Assembly (NCBI GenBank): GCA_015499995.1
Contig: JADNRV010000060.1
Span: forward strand, 62,001-126,000
Length of the DNA stretch: 64,000 nucleotides
Direction of reading: 5' to 3'
Source of the DNA: Flammula alnicola
Lineage: Eukaryota; Basidiomycota; Agaricomycetes; Agaricales; Strophariaceae
Shown here: positions 11,618 through 22,762 of the stretch, piece by piece
Layout of the letters: each line of letters opens with the position of its first letter
Numbering within the stretch: the first letter of the stretch is position 1
Translations under genes and position numbers: made by a program
Notes under the pieces: model-generated
Seen by the model: only the letters and a program-made list of their open reading frames with translations
Told to the model about the DNA's origin: nothing
Database searches by the model: none

Positions 11618-11765
11618 GAATGGGTCTTACGACTCGTTCCGTTATTCATCTGTAACTTGCTACTTACCATCCAACCCACAGGCTGTACAAGGAGATGACG
11701 ACATTTACCATGTCATTGTCTCCTTCTCGAACATCTCTGGTTTACCAGACCATGTTCGAGTTTGT
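11618..11765 (-). repeat. Hairpin module 4, inverted (hairpin B then A on the plus strand)
   Basis: GGAATGGGTC...GACTCGTTCC (11618-11640) is hairpin B. AAGGAGATGAC (11689-11699) with GTCATTGTCTCCTT (to 11725) is hairpin A, and TCTGGTTTACCAGA (about 11749) ends the unit. Read on the minus strand it matches module 1 at 8637. Confidence 0.6.
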
Positions 11766-12299
11766 TCGAACACCCGCAGCGGCCCACCACTGTCAACTTA
11801 CCACCACCACCAGCCTCGCCTGCCCCGTTCGACACAGCTCAGCAAGATGACCCGCAGCCTGCCTCTCAGCAGCTGCGACACCCACACACACCCACACCCA
11901 TTACAACTGCCTCCAGTCTGACAACCCCAGCTACCACAACTACCTTGAGCATACCATACGATGGCTGCCACATATCCACCCCCTCTTCATGACACCAGGC
12001 GCAGCAAGGCAAGTGACGGTAAAAGGGTGGGCAGACGCGGTGACAATGAGGTGACAACTGGATGATGCCACCACTGCTCCAATGATGAAGGCGAGCTGGA
12101 GAGGGACCCACCGCTGTTTCAATATGACGATGAGGGCCGCAAGGCTGGCAATGGTGCCATGGGAAGTATTGATGAGTGGTAATGACAAGAACCATATGTA
12201 GACTAGGGTATTTTACTATCTAGGTTGTACTTATGTAGTAAGAACTCAAATATAGTTGTTTATTATAAAACCTATAAAGTAAGATGGAAATGCATCTAA

Positions 12300-12560
12300 A
12301 GAGCTCTTTGACTGCTCCATGACCGCTCTAGGTTGCTTTGGACCTGCTCCATGACCGCTCTAGGTTGCTTTGGACCTGCTTTAAGAGTGCTTTGGATTGC
12401 TTTGGACCTGCTTTGAGAGTGCTTTGGATTGCTTTGGACCTGCTTTGAGAGTGCTTTGGGTTGCTTTGGGTTGCTTTGGATTGCTTTCAGATGTCTTTGG
12501 TTTTGCTTTGGGACAGCTTTAGTTCTGCTTTCAGACGTCTTTGGTTCCACTTTCAAAGTG
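12300..12560. repeat. Subterminal tandem repeats of the nested element
   Basis: Units of about 32-34 bp: GCTCCATGACCGCTCTAGGT plus TGCTTTGGACCT twice, then three copies with GCTTTGAGAGTGCTTTGGAT. The core TGCTTTGG occurs more than ten times. Subterminal repeats like these bind transposase in several TIR superfamilies. Confidence 0.75.
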
Positions 12561-12698
12561 AGTGGAGTGACTTTGAGGTGTCTTTGAGAAAATAGTTACC
12601 AAGTCACTTACATTTCAAAGTCGCCTGAGAAGCTTTGAGTCTTTGTAGTCTTTAGAGTCTTTAGAGATGTCTAGAGCAGCCTGGGTTTCTCTGAGGAA

Positions 12699-12720
12699 AA
12701 ACTTCATTTTCCTGATGTAG
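12699..12720 (-). repeat. Right terminal inverted repeat and TAG duplication of the nested element
   Basis: The element ends ...ATTTTCCTGATG at 12717, the inverse of the left CATCAGGAAAA, and is followed by TAG (12718-12720). The LINE coding sequence resumes at 12721. Confidence 0.8.
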
Positions 12721-14065
12721 CGGGTTTGGGTGGGAAGAATGCCTCGAACAACATCTGGCTCTTGCTGGCGTTGTCCACTGCCTCGCGTATGACTGCTTTC
12801 GTCTCTGGGTGTCTGATTTGCAGAGTCGGCATGCGCGCTCGCCCTCCATCGGATGCGGGTCCTGTGACCAATCGACTGGCTGTCCACATGCTCGTTTCGT
12901 CTAGGTTCTCAAGCCAGTCTGCCCAATGGTCCGCCTTTGCATGCCGGACTTGTTCAGAGTATGTGTTCCGCAACCGGCGGTACTCCTCATGAACGGGGTG
13001 TTCCTGGTTGAGCGCCAGGTGGTGAGACTTACGTGCCAGCCTCTGCGATGCTGCTTTGGCGACAGCCAACTCATGAGACCACCACCGTTTTGCGTATGGG
13101 GATGGCTTCGACATTGGAACATGCGCCTCCGTGGCCGTCCGGATCGCCGTCTCTACCCCTTCCACCGCCCTCTCGAATTCCTCCACACTCTCTATCTCCC
13201 GCGCCACTCCTAACTTCCCCAGTTCCACTTCCAGCACCTCCGCAAACCCTATCCAGTCCGTCCCTCGATAATTCCTCTTCGGCTCAAACGCTGTCGTCGT
13301 GGGTGTGATGTCGATGACGCTGATAATTGGCATGTGGTCAGTTTTTGTCGGCCTCCGTGTCGGGTCTGTGTCGCAGCTGATGAACGCGCTCAGCAGCCCA
13401 CTGCTGCAAAAGACGTTGTCGACGCGCGTCAGGTTCTTCGTGCCGAAGGCTTCCAATGTCGGTATGTCTTTTGGTAAGGCCATTTTCATGTCATGCCGCA
13501 TAAGCATGTCAATCAATACCTGAGCTTTGTTGAGGTTGGCGGTGGTGAAAAGGTGGTGATTCCGCTCCTCGTCCCACAGTGGGTGGTGTCGGTTGAAGTC
13601 GCCCATCCAGATGGTGTGTAGTGGGGCTCGTGGGTGGTCTCTGTGTGCCGGGTCTCTGAGGTATGCTCTGATTACATCCAGGCTGGAGTTGTTATCACAG
13701 TTATTGTAAATGTTGATGAAGCGTATGGTGCCGAAGGTTCCGTGAATCTGCATGCCTGTAACGTCACTAGACGGGAAGCTGATTGGTGTCCACGAGTTTG
13801 TCGTTAGTCTGGTGTTGACGAGTATGACCGAGCGTGTGGCTTTTGGGTTGTCGAGGTGTCCAGTTGGGTAGATGGGCCTCCAGTACGCATTCGCCCGCGT
13901 CCGCCCTAGGAAGTCGATTGAAGGTTCTTGTAGCATGATGATGTCGTATTTCTGTGGGTCAACGGTCTGCAGGAGGTCCAACTGACCGTCCAGCGAGCCA
14001 TTGATGTTCTGTTGCCAAATCACCAACTCTCGCTGCGCTATATTCGCGTCAGGCCTCTCAGGCAT
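12721..14065 (-). CDS. LINE ORF2, N-terminal part: APE-type endonuclease
   Basis: ORF2 starts at 14065 (MPERPDANIAQRELVIWQQN). It shows the apurinic-type endonuclease signature: WQQNINGS, MLQEPSIDF, WMGDFNRHHPLWD and TDHMPIIS, with the catalytic Glu, Asp/Asn and His present. The endonuclease nicks target DNA to prime reverse transcription. A linker (WWSHELAVAKAASQRL) leads to FEAFFPPKPA, where the nested element interrupts it. The domain order continues at 7264. The start overlaps the ORF1 stop by 8 nt (ATGCCTGA). Confidence 0.9.
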
Positions 14066-15995
14066 CCGTCCGTGTCGTTTCCGACGTTGGGACGGTCTTG
14101 CGCTGTTTCGTCAGCACCGTCCGATTTGTTCCCGTTGGGAATGTCTGATTGCCCCAGCTCTCATCCCCATCCCCTCCAGTTGCGCCCGCACTCCATTGTG
14201 GACCCCATTGGTCTGGGAGCGTGCTCTGCTGACTGCTGGTGGTGCCCCTGCCATTCCCTTCTCCCATCCCTGCTCGTCCCCTCCCTGACGCTCCTCCTCT
14301 CCCTCGTGCTGCTGTCCTTCCGCCTCCCAACTGCATCCTTACTCCTCCGCCTTCACCTGCTGCTCCGCCTGCCAACCGCCCCATGCCTCGTCCATTCTTA
14401 CCCTGCCGCACCTCTGTCCATCCGCCTCCAAAACTTCCCCCGGGTGTCTGCCATGTCGAATCTTGCTTGTTCGTGTAAATGTCGTGTGTGGGTGCTACGG
14501 GCTCCCACGTCGCCGGGTCTTCTGTTGGGAAGTACTTATAGCCAGCTTCCGGGATCGTGGCGTGTAGTTTGAGCGTGGCTGCCACGAAATGCGGGCATCT
14601 CCTGTCAGCCGCCCCATGACCGCGGACTTTGCAGTTCGAACAGAAGAACTGGTCTGGGTCCATGACCGGGCAGGTCGCACTCCGATGTCCTTTACCACAA
14701 CGTCCACAGGTATCGTCGGTTGCCTTGCAGGCAAATGCGCGGTGGTTAGCTCCTACGACCTGACACTTGAAGCATCGCTCGGCGTCTGGCAGCAACTTTC
14801 GTACGAGGACTTTCTTGCCTTCGATGTAGGCCTCCTCCTTGATAACGTGGTTGGCGGGCACCTGCGACACAAATCCCATGATGAGATGGGCCGTTGCCTG
14901 CGATTGCTTGCGTCGTAGGACCGGCTTGATGAACTTCGCGAACGCGACCGACCCCCTGGGCAATCCGTTCGCATCCTCGACTTCCTGCAGAGCCCCCTCG
15001 GCTTCTGGTTGGAAGCTGACCGGGACATATTCCACGATGGTTTGGCATAGGCGCGGTTTCACGACCGACGTTCCTCCCATGGCTGACAGGAACTCCGTCA
15101 TGACCTCATCCCCTCGCAGCCATGCTGCTGCCTCCTCCGAGTTCAGGTCGAAAACCACCCCCCCATTCGCTAACTTCTTCGCTCCCATAAACCGCACCTC
15201 TGACGGTTTTCCTGTCAACTCTTCCTTCATCAATTCCAACGTCACATTCCCTTTCCCCACTAGCTGCCGCTCCGTCATCTCCTTCAACCCATTCGATCCT
15301 CCTGGTGCCGCGTCAATCAATATCTGTCGTTGTACCACTTGCGCCCGTGCTAGCGCAGCCGAGAGACGTGGGTTGTTCGTGCCGTTGGCCAGCATCTCCG
15401 CGTATGATGCATTGGTATTGGTGTTCTGTACTGCACTCTGAACGGGGGCCGCTGCGGCTGCGGCTCCTTGCAACGCACTGTCCGCTGCTCCTTGCAACTG
15501 GTTGGTTATCTCCTGGCATTCATCTCTGAAGTCTTCTAACGCTGCCCCCGCTTCCCTCGCTGCTAGTCGAAACTCCTCCGCCGCTCCTTCAATCGCCTCT
15601 ACCGTAGGCAGCTCCTTGATCCCGTCCTCTATCCTTCCCAGCACCGCTCCCACTATCCTCGTCACCATTTCCTCCTCCATGTATTCCTCCGTTAAGAATG
15701 CTATCGCTCGAATTCCGTCGACCGCAGGTTTCGGCACCTGTGGCAGTGCTGCCAGTTGTAGCGCGAGCAAGGCCAGGACCTTTAGTGTCGCTGGCTCGCC
15801 CTTGGGCAGATATCCGTTACCCTCAAGGTATTTTCTGGCTGTGATCGGGTCTTTGACTGACGTCGTAAGTCCGCTACGTTTGATTAACTCTTCCCTTGAC
15901 ATGTTCTGTACCGTTGCTGCTGACTTCTGGGATTGGCTCCGCAGTGTGCCGGTTGTCCCGCTCGCACCCGGAGTGGACTCTCTTGAGTTCGCCAT
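14058..15995 (-). CDS. LINE ORF1, gag-like nucleic-acid-binding protein
   Basis: 645 residues. The N-terminal half is alanine- and glutamate-rich, with likely coiled-coil segments. Near residues 410-475 are three CCHC zinc knuckles: CFKCQVVGANHRAFAC, CGRCGKGHRSATC and CSNCKVRGHGAADRRC. The C-terminal tail is a glycine- and arginine-rich RGG-like stretch (GGRTAARGRGGASGRGRAG). In LINEs of this type ORF1p coats the RNA in the ribonucleoprotein particle. The start at 15995 follows a UTR of about 160 bp. The frame is intact. Confidence 0.88.
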   Translation of the reverse strand: MANSRESTPGASGTTGTLRSQSQKSAATVQNMSREELIKRSGLTTSVKDPITARKYLEGNGYLPKGEPATLKVLALLALQLAALPQVPKPAVDGIRAIAFLTEEYMEEEMVTRIVGAVLGRIEDGIKELPTVEAIEGAAEEFRLAAREAGAALEDFRDECQEITNQLQGAADSALQGAAAAAAPVQSAVQNTNTNASYAEMLANGTNNPRLSAALARAQVVQRQILIDAAPGGSNGLKEMTERQLVGKGNVTLELMKEELTGKPSEVRFMGAKKLANGGVVFDLNSEEAAAWLRGDEVMTEFLSAMGGTSVVKPRLCQTIVEYVPVSFQPEAEGALQEVEDANGLPRGSVAFAKFIKPVLRRKQSQATAHLIMGFVSQVPANHVIKEEAYIEGKKVLVRKLLPDAERCFKCQVVGANHRAFACKATDDTCGRCGKGHRSATCPVMDPDQFFCSNCKVRGHGAADRRCPHFVAATLKLHATIPEAGYKYFPTEDPATWEPVAPTHDIYTNKQDSTWQTPGGSFGGGWTEVRQGKNGRGMGRLAGGAAGEGGGVRMQLGGGRTAARGRGGASGRGRAGMGEGNGRGTTSSQQSTLPDQWGPQWSAGATGGDGDESWGNQTFPTGTNRTVLTKQRKTVPTSETTRTDA

Positions 15996-16155
15996 AGTAT
16001 TGTATGGCTGGCTTGTAGCTGGGAACGACTGCTCTAGTGAGGTTTCCTTGTTTTATCTACTCTCTCGACGCCGACTAACCACCGAGACTAATTTAGCCCA
16101 GCTAAAAAGCGTGGGAATAAAGGAGGTGGTGGTGGTGCCAGATCAAGGAGCGGTC

Positions 16156-16168
16156 CGAACGATGCCTT
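16156..16168. repeat. Target-site duplication of the LINE, right copy
   Basis: The same 13-mer as at 4334-4346 (CGAACGATGCCTT). The sequence after it continues the DUF6533 frame broken at 4346. Confidence 0.85.
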
Positions 16169-16602
16169 GGTCCTCTGGAAGCAAGTCTCTCTTTTATGTG
16201 CTCTTGAGGGATAGTATTTTATTTCCATTTATGTGAGCCTACGAATTCCCTGTCAACATCGGGCAATGGCCCTGATTTTTGTAGAGCGCTTGTTATTTGC
16301 TTAACGAACGTGGTGGGATATAAATACTTTTCCGTAAGTCGCTGTCCCTATCTATTCCTATCTTTCGATTCTAGCCGCTATTAACTTCTGTCAACGTCCA
16401 GTTTTCCGCCTCGCGAATTAACAACACTATTGCCGAGTTTGGCACCCAAGTGGTGGGAGGCCGGCTCATCCTGAATCTACGAGAAGTATACTATCGGCCT
16501 TTCGAGGATGAATTTCCCCAGGAATGCAGGATGCCATTAATTCCAATAGCATTTCTCCACGGAACAGAGGAGGATACCGGTATGATTGCGGAAGAAAATT
16601 AA

Positions 16603-17062
16603 GGATCGCCAGAGGGCCTGGAGACGTAGCTTCGCAGTGAACCTTTATTTTGGTACAGATATAACAAACACAAAGTGAAAGACGAAGTAAGTTAACTCAG
16701 GAGTCAGACACGTATGTGGGTGACAGATGATAGATTGCTAGACTACCTGAAAGACGAAGTAAGTTAACTAAGTAAGGTAGTCAGTAAGATGAAGGTAACG
16801 TAGGATATAACAGCAGGCATACCTCAGGAGTCAGACACGTATGTGGGTGACAGATGAGATATGCGCTGTGGGGGATTCAACGTATAAGTATGCGGAAACT
16901 AATGTAGCGGAAGCGGTATGGTAGTCAGCGATACGAGAATGGAGGGCGGGTAGTCCGTAATAGGAAAGAATATATGAATAGGGAAAAGGAACGTGATATA
17001 GAAAGGAACAGGCACTGGATAGACATATGGCGTATATCTTAACACAAAGGTACGCTAATTTA
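16603..17062. repeat. Repeat-rich block between DUF6533 copies 1 and 2
   Basis: GAAAGACGAAGTAAGTTAAC occurs twice (about 16677 and 16750), and the 30-odd-bp block starting CTCAGGAGTCAGACACGTAT occurs twice (about 16697 and 16822). The 5' part of DUF6533 copy 2 is missing where this block ends. It may be a transposon remnant or solo LTR; no clear ends or duplication were found. Confidence 0.45.
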
Positions 17063-18831
17063 TAGAGAGCAAATTTTCAAGACCTTGTCTTAACCATCCT
17101 TGTGTGGTCGCGTAGAATCGATACCTTGTCGACCTAATTCTTACGTCCGTTACCTTTCCCTCCATTGCGAGGTATAGTCACTGATACTTTTGCAAATCAA
17201 TATCCAGATACACTGAAGCAGGTATGCCTTCAGTATCTTCCACAGCATCCCATCTGACCATTGGCACCCGTTAGTCTTAATTATACAGTCAAGCCCTGAT
17301 ACTTTTCAGAACGGCCTCGTTGTCGCCTCTTCCCAGTGAGTGTTCAGATAAAAATTATCAATGGGGCTACGGCTACTCATCGGATCTTGTAAATTTGTAA
17401 TTCAGATGTAGGTTCCTTTTGCAATCCCTCGGATTGATTTCAGAATAAACACATTGACTAATCCAAATGCAGGCCAGATGATGGGAAGTCTTCAAGCCTG
17501 GATCGATGATCTCGTTACATGGACCATGTGTACCGAAGGTCTCCTTTTAATTTCTAACGTTGTAGTATGTAGTGAGGTGTGGCAGATATCCTCGGCTAGA
17601 TTAGATTAGATAGGATCAGAGGCTGTGCATGTCCATAGATAGATGCTAGCGGACTCACCCACCCTTTGCTTGCCTCTTGCCAACCTCTTGCCATCGCGTG
17701 CGACGCTATATCGCACAGCGCGCTCGACGCGTATCCGAGCCCTCCCCTCCGAGAGTCCAGCTTGACTACCCCACTCCACTCTAATGTCTGTGCTCATAGT
17801 TCAACGTTCAACGGTAGGCATTATGGTCATTCGCATAAACGTGATGTACCGTGGATCGTTCGGTATTAAGGCAGTTCAGGTAGCCCTTTTCGTTGTTGAA
17901 GTAGTAAGCATGATCATCATGCAAATCATCAGTGCGCTTATTGCCTCGTCGGCGAACATATTTCACAACTGACACATGCCCCGTCTAGGCCTTACGTGCA
18001 ATATACATCGATATGGCTCAAATAATTTCGGACCCAGTACGACACGTCGACAACGACAATTTGACGGAGGTAGTCCATCGGTATTATGTTGTAGTAATAC
18101 TAATACCCTTTGTTTTAGAATCCCCCCGAAGATAGTGCACAACCCGCGGTATACCCGCTACGCGTCGTTCCCTTGTTGGACCAACCCGAGGCTATGTGGG
18201 TACGGGTTTGGGCGAGGTCTACCCGTGCATTTGCCTAGTGGCGACCTTCAAGCCACCTCATGATCCGTGTGGCTCAGTCGGGAACATGAGAACGGGTATT
18301 CCTCGCGTTGAACTTGGTGCCAGCGCGCGCCCTCATCAATTGTGCAACAATCGGGAGTCTCGGTGACACATGTTCCCTAAAGACACCTAGTACTGTACGA
18401 TTCGTTCAATTCGGACGGTCACGTTCACACCCGACTTTCGAAAACCCCGCCAATAATTTTTCTCGATTTATCGGGATTTTGGGCTGGATAGCGGTGCCCT
18501 TGCACGAGCTTGCACGTCGGAAATTTTTAAAAAGGCACGTGCGGTGCTTATGAAGTACTCGTGCCAAGTAGGAACGCGTCTCAACCGACTACCGTTCCAG
18601 TTCTAGCGTTTTCTGCTCGGAAATGGTGTCCTCACCTTCAACAAAAAATCTTGTGCTTCTGCTCTAGCGGGTGCCATCTAATTACTGAGCCCGTGATGAC
18701 CTGTTTGACAACGGGCAAACAGATGTGATATGAAGCTAACAATTATCCGCAGCCCTCCTTCTCGCTTCGCGGGATAGGTCACGCGTCAAGATTTTACTCC
18801 CTTGTAACCGGATTTTTGCCGCCAGGGCCTG

Positions 18832-18839
18832 CATAAAAG
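18832..18839 (+). promoter_or_regulatory. TATA-like box of the xylanase gene
   Basis: CATAAAAG, about 56 bp upstream of the ATG at 18895. Confidence 0.4.
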
Positions 18840-18894
18840 CAACACGATGTCACCCAATAGCCATTAGGTCATTCAAGACTTACACTTGATCATC

Positions 18895-19869
<975 letters not shown>

Positions 19870-20046
19870 GGGTTGGGTCGAATAATTAACCAAGGAAAAG
19901 GATGTAATTTACATACCAATACAATCAGAGATTCGTAGGACGAGGCGGCTAAGCCAAAGCGCAGCTCGAAGAGAGCAATGCGAGAAAGGGCTTCTGTCGA
20001 GAAGATCCTGCCTGATGGCAGGCAATTGCATACTGGTACAATTGAC

Positions 20047-20099
20047 TGCAAACCCTGCCATTGCTGGCAATCGATTACCTTGGCCACGCAGGGTTTGCA
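20047..20099. repeat. Perfect 12-bp inverted repeat after the xylanase gene
   Basis: TGCAAACCCTGC (20047-20058) and GCAGGGTTTGCA (20088-20099) with a 29-nt loop. It lies close to where DUF6533 homology resumes, so it could mark the right edge of the inserted segment or be part of the xylanase 3' region. Confidence 0.5.
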
Positions 20100-20537
20100 A
20101 TGCGGCTCAGTACGATATACTGCAAGATGATCTGGGCCGGCTGGCTACAAACACTATCGTGGCTTTTCATCCAACCCCCGATCCTGTTCTCCTCTGAAAC
20201 ATTGGCGGACGTTATGATGCGGGATAACATCCTATTCCCCTTCATGTATGTCGTATATATTTTCTCTTTGGTTTGGACAAGGTTTGGAGCACCTGAAATG
20301 ATGAGCGCTAAGCGCTAACCCCCGAATGCCGGTTGATGCCGGGGATAGCTTGAAACTCCGATAAGTGGTGTATGTAAATGCAATTGTCAATTTGTTAGGA
20401 TGATGAAATTTACGTTGTCACATATCATATATCATCTGGCATATTTGATGAATGGAAAGGATATGTAAGTAGTTCGCAACGTCTTCCTCCCCAACTCCCC
20501 ACTTCTTTTTCGTTCTCCAAAGGTCTCCATCTAGACG

Positions 20538-22217
20538 ATGGATGATTCTGTTTCATCTTTAACGACACTGCTGGCAGACCGAAACGGCGCCTACATTTAT
20601 CGTATGTCAAGCTTTGCATCAGATCTGAGGGGTTTGATCAACTTTTCTTTAGTTGCTTTGAGTGTCGCCACTTTGTACGACCATCGTAGGTGTAGGCATC
20701 AAATTTTTCGAACAAAAAGTCCCTTACCTCTGTGCCCAGTAATCACGCTCGATTTGGAAGTAAGCTGCCTGTCGAAAGGACTCGCGAGACAAAGATCTTA
20801 CAAACATTTGGGTGGTTAGGTGGATTTCATATGGGTAAGTCGGCTGCTGTCTTTCTATAAGGGACATTGTTCTCACTACTACTCAGCGGCGTCCGAAATT
20901 TAGCATAGCTCAGACCCTGTTCATAATCGTGAGTGATACCAAGGCACTCGGGCTTGGGATACGAGGCTCATATGCTGGTTAGAACCGATACCTTGGCGAC
21001 GTCGTTCTCACGTCCGTTACCTGTTCCTCCATTCTAAAATGTGATCATCTAATATTCTATATCCAGATATGCTGCAATTGGTATGCTTTCCACATGTCCC
21101 ACAGCATCTCATCTGCCAACCATTGGTCTCTGTTAGTCCTAATTATGCAGTCAAGCCCTAGTACTTTTCAGAAGGGCCTCGTTGTCTCGTCATCTCAGTG
21201 AGTGGTATGACTGACTGTTAGTTGAAGGGACTATGATTGCTCACATATCTTGTAATTTAGATGTAGGAGCCTTTCGCACCACCTCGAATCGATTTCAGAA
21301 TGGACAAACTGACTGTCAAATGTAGGTCAGATGCTGGGAAGTCTTCAGACATGGGCTGGTGCTGTCATTACATGGACAATGCAAGGTGTGTATCGAAGAT
21401 ATATTTTTCTTTTCAGCGTCTGTTCTCATACTTCGTCGTTCTACGATAGGCATTATGGTCATTCGCATAAACGCGATGTACCGCGGAACGCCCACTGTCA
21501 AGGCACTGCAGCTGGTCTTTTTCCTCGTTGAAATCTTAAGCATGACCACCATGCAAGCCATTGTCCCTAGACAACTAATCGGTACGCTTATTACCTTCTC
21601 AGCAAATGCATTTCCGTGAACTTAGCCATGCCGTCTTCTAGGCCTGACATGCTCTGTCCGTCGATATCCTTGGTGGTACCAGTGGCTTTGGGGGCCAATA
21701 CTTGCTTTCGAAGGGCTAACGATGGGTTTGGCGATATGGGCTGGCTACGAACACTATCGCGACTATTCACGCAAAGCCCCAATTCTGTTCTCCTCAGAAG
21801 GGAAATCGTTGGCGTACGTTATGATGCGAGATAGTATTCTCTTCCCTTTCGTGTGCGTTGTGCACTTTTCTACCCTGGGCTACCTGACTCGACAAATCTC
21901 TGCAGAGCGGTCGTGATGTGTGTGATAAACTTTATCGGCTGGAACCATCTTTCGGTGAGTAGCCGTCGTAATCATCTTCGACGCTGGATATCTCACCATT
22001 TGCCTTTCTTTGTGTCTAGTACGCAGCTGCTCAGGCCAATACAGGCGTGATGATATTTGCACCCCGTATCCTAGGATGTCGCCTGGTGTTGAACCTGCGA
22101 GAGATATACTATCGACCTTTCGGCGACGAATATAGCCGGGACTATGCTCGCACAATCTTACCTATCAAATTTGTACAAGATTCCAACGATATAGTTACAC
22201 TCGGCTCGAAAGTGTAG
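20538..22217 (+). CDS. DUF6533-type membrane protein, copy 3 (apparently complete, about nine or ten exons)
   Basis: Starts MDDSVSSLTTLLADRNGAYI (20538-20601). Spliced segments follow: ALSVATLYDH, LITLDLE, VDFIW, RRPKFSIAQTLFII, NRYLGDVVLT, SLQTWAGAVITWTMQ, IMVIRINAMYRGTPTVKAL, then WWYQWLWGPILAFEGLTMGL, KSLAYVMMRDSILFPFV, AVVMCVINFIGWNHLS and LGCRLVLNLREIYYRPFGDE, with the stop at 22215-22217. These match the DUF6533 pattern (yDylLTLdeEV, W...kiLFllNRYl, lRiyAmY, RLiLNLRe) of seven-helix proteins. Exon boundaries between about 21060 and 21330 are uncertain because I could not fix a single consistent phase there. The biochemical function of the family is unknown. Confidence 0.7.
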
Positions 22218-22762
22218 TGAATAGTAACGCCAGAAAAATGTCAAAATATTGCCATCGATGTCCGACCTTTGGATGAGTTCGTAGGTAAGTAATGAACACT
22301 TCGACAGCAAGGGTGCACTACTGACGCAACCTGCGCGGCTACCGAAGTATCTCTTTACTTGTTTAAATTATCCTGCTGTGCGAGGAACTCGAGAACAATC
22401 CAGTGTGCGCTCCTGCAAGCCCCGAGTATTATCCGGTTTCAATGGAGAGACCTACATTGACCTTTGTCTAGGACCATACATCAATAGTTCCAGATCCAGC
22501 CAGGAGCTCACTGATTTGTTAATAATAGCAAAACCTGGCCCTGGGTTAGGCATCATCTAATAGAGCCCGCACCTGGGCCGCGTTCGGGCCAATCTCCCTG
22601 GATCCATTTGTTAAAAATAACCTCATGGGTACTGGTAATTGGGAAAGATCGACTTGCATAAAGCATCTGCAGACAATCACATAAATATACACCTGGTATG
22701 TAGGACGAGAGCCAGAAAAGTGAACACCGACGAAGATCACTAATTGCAACAGTAACCAAAAA

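Larger units (their letters stand above)
7265..12717. mobile_element. Non-autonomous TIR transposon with captured host-gene fragments, nested in the LINE
   Basis: The element is 5,453 bp. Its ends are inverted repeats: CATCAGGAAAACGACTTTT on the left, and on the complementary strand at the right CATCAGGAAAATGAAGTTTT. A 3-bp TAG duplication flanks it. No transposase or helicase frame is visible, so it is probably mobilised in trans. Inside are an intron-containing farnesyltransferase beta fragment, a RING-finger fragment, repeated hairpin modules, and near the right end a tandem array of a CAAAGCA-type motif. A 3-bp duplication with subterminal repeats is typical of CACTA/EnSpm elements, and PIF-Harbinger elements also duplicate 3 bp. 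The superfamily is inference; the boundaries are seen directly. Confidence 0.85.
4347..16155 (-). mobile_element. Non-LTR retrotransposon (LINE, Tad1/I-like), interrupted by a nested element
   Basis: On the minus strand the order is a 5' UTR of about 160 bp (16155-15996), ORF1, ORF2, a 3' UTR (4613-4368) and a poly(A) tail seen as 21-23 Ts at 4345-4367. An AATAAA lies just before the tail. A 13-bp target-site duplication flanks it. Without the nested insertion (7265-12717 plus one TAG) the LINE is about 6.35 kb. Both ORFs are open and all key catalytic residues are present, so the element was probably full length and active when it inserted. It lies in the sense-disrupting position of DUF6533 copy 1, in the opposite orientation. 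Confidence 0.92.
3860..16602 (+). pseudogene. DUF6533-type membrane protein, copy 1, split by a LINE
   Basis: Visible exons code for the middle and C-terminal part of a seven-helix DUF6533 protein. An exon ending about 3942 reads ...ISWGGNVAFWSMQ. After a splice at about 3989 it continues with IMVFRISSMYGNSRKL, the family's lRiyAlYgr-type motif. Next comes WLSRLFWIPIIIFETLILGL up to 4346. The frame resumes at 16156 as ...WSSGSKSLFYVLLRDSILF, followed by exons reading ALVICLTNVVGYKYFS and GGRLILNLREVYYRPF, with a stop at 16600-16602. Removing 4347-16168 rejoins the frame exactly. The function of the family is unknown; it is typical of Agaricomycetes and occurs in large tandem families. The 5' exons are not clear. 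Confidence 0.75.

Noticed and set aside
11866..12195. Minus-strand frames with hydrophobic text (INTSHGTIASLAALIVILKQ)
   Set aside because: Could be another captured fragment, but I could not assign it to a family, so it is not listed as a gene.
7265..12717. Helitron as the class of the nested element
   Set aside because: Gene capture with introns fits Helitrons, but here clear inverted termini and a TAG duplication are present; Helitrons have neither and insert between A and T.
14839..16236. Plus-strand open frames of 200-244 codons
   Set aside because: Antisense shadows of LINE ORF1; the last codons only by chance run into the DUF6533 exon.
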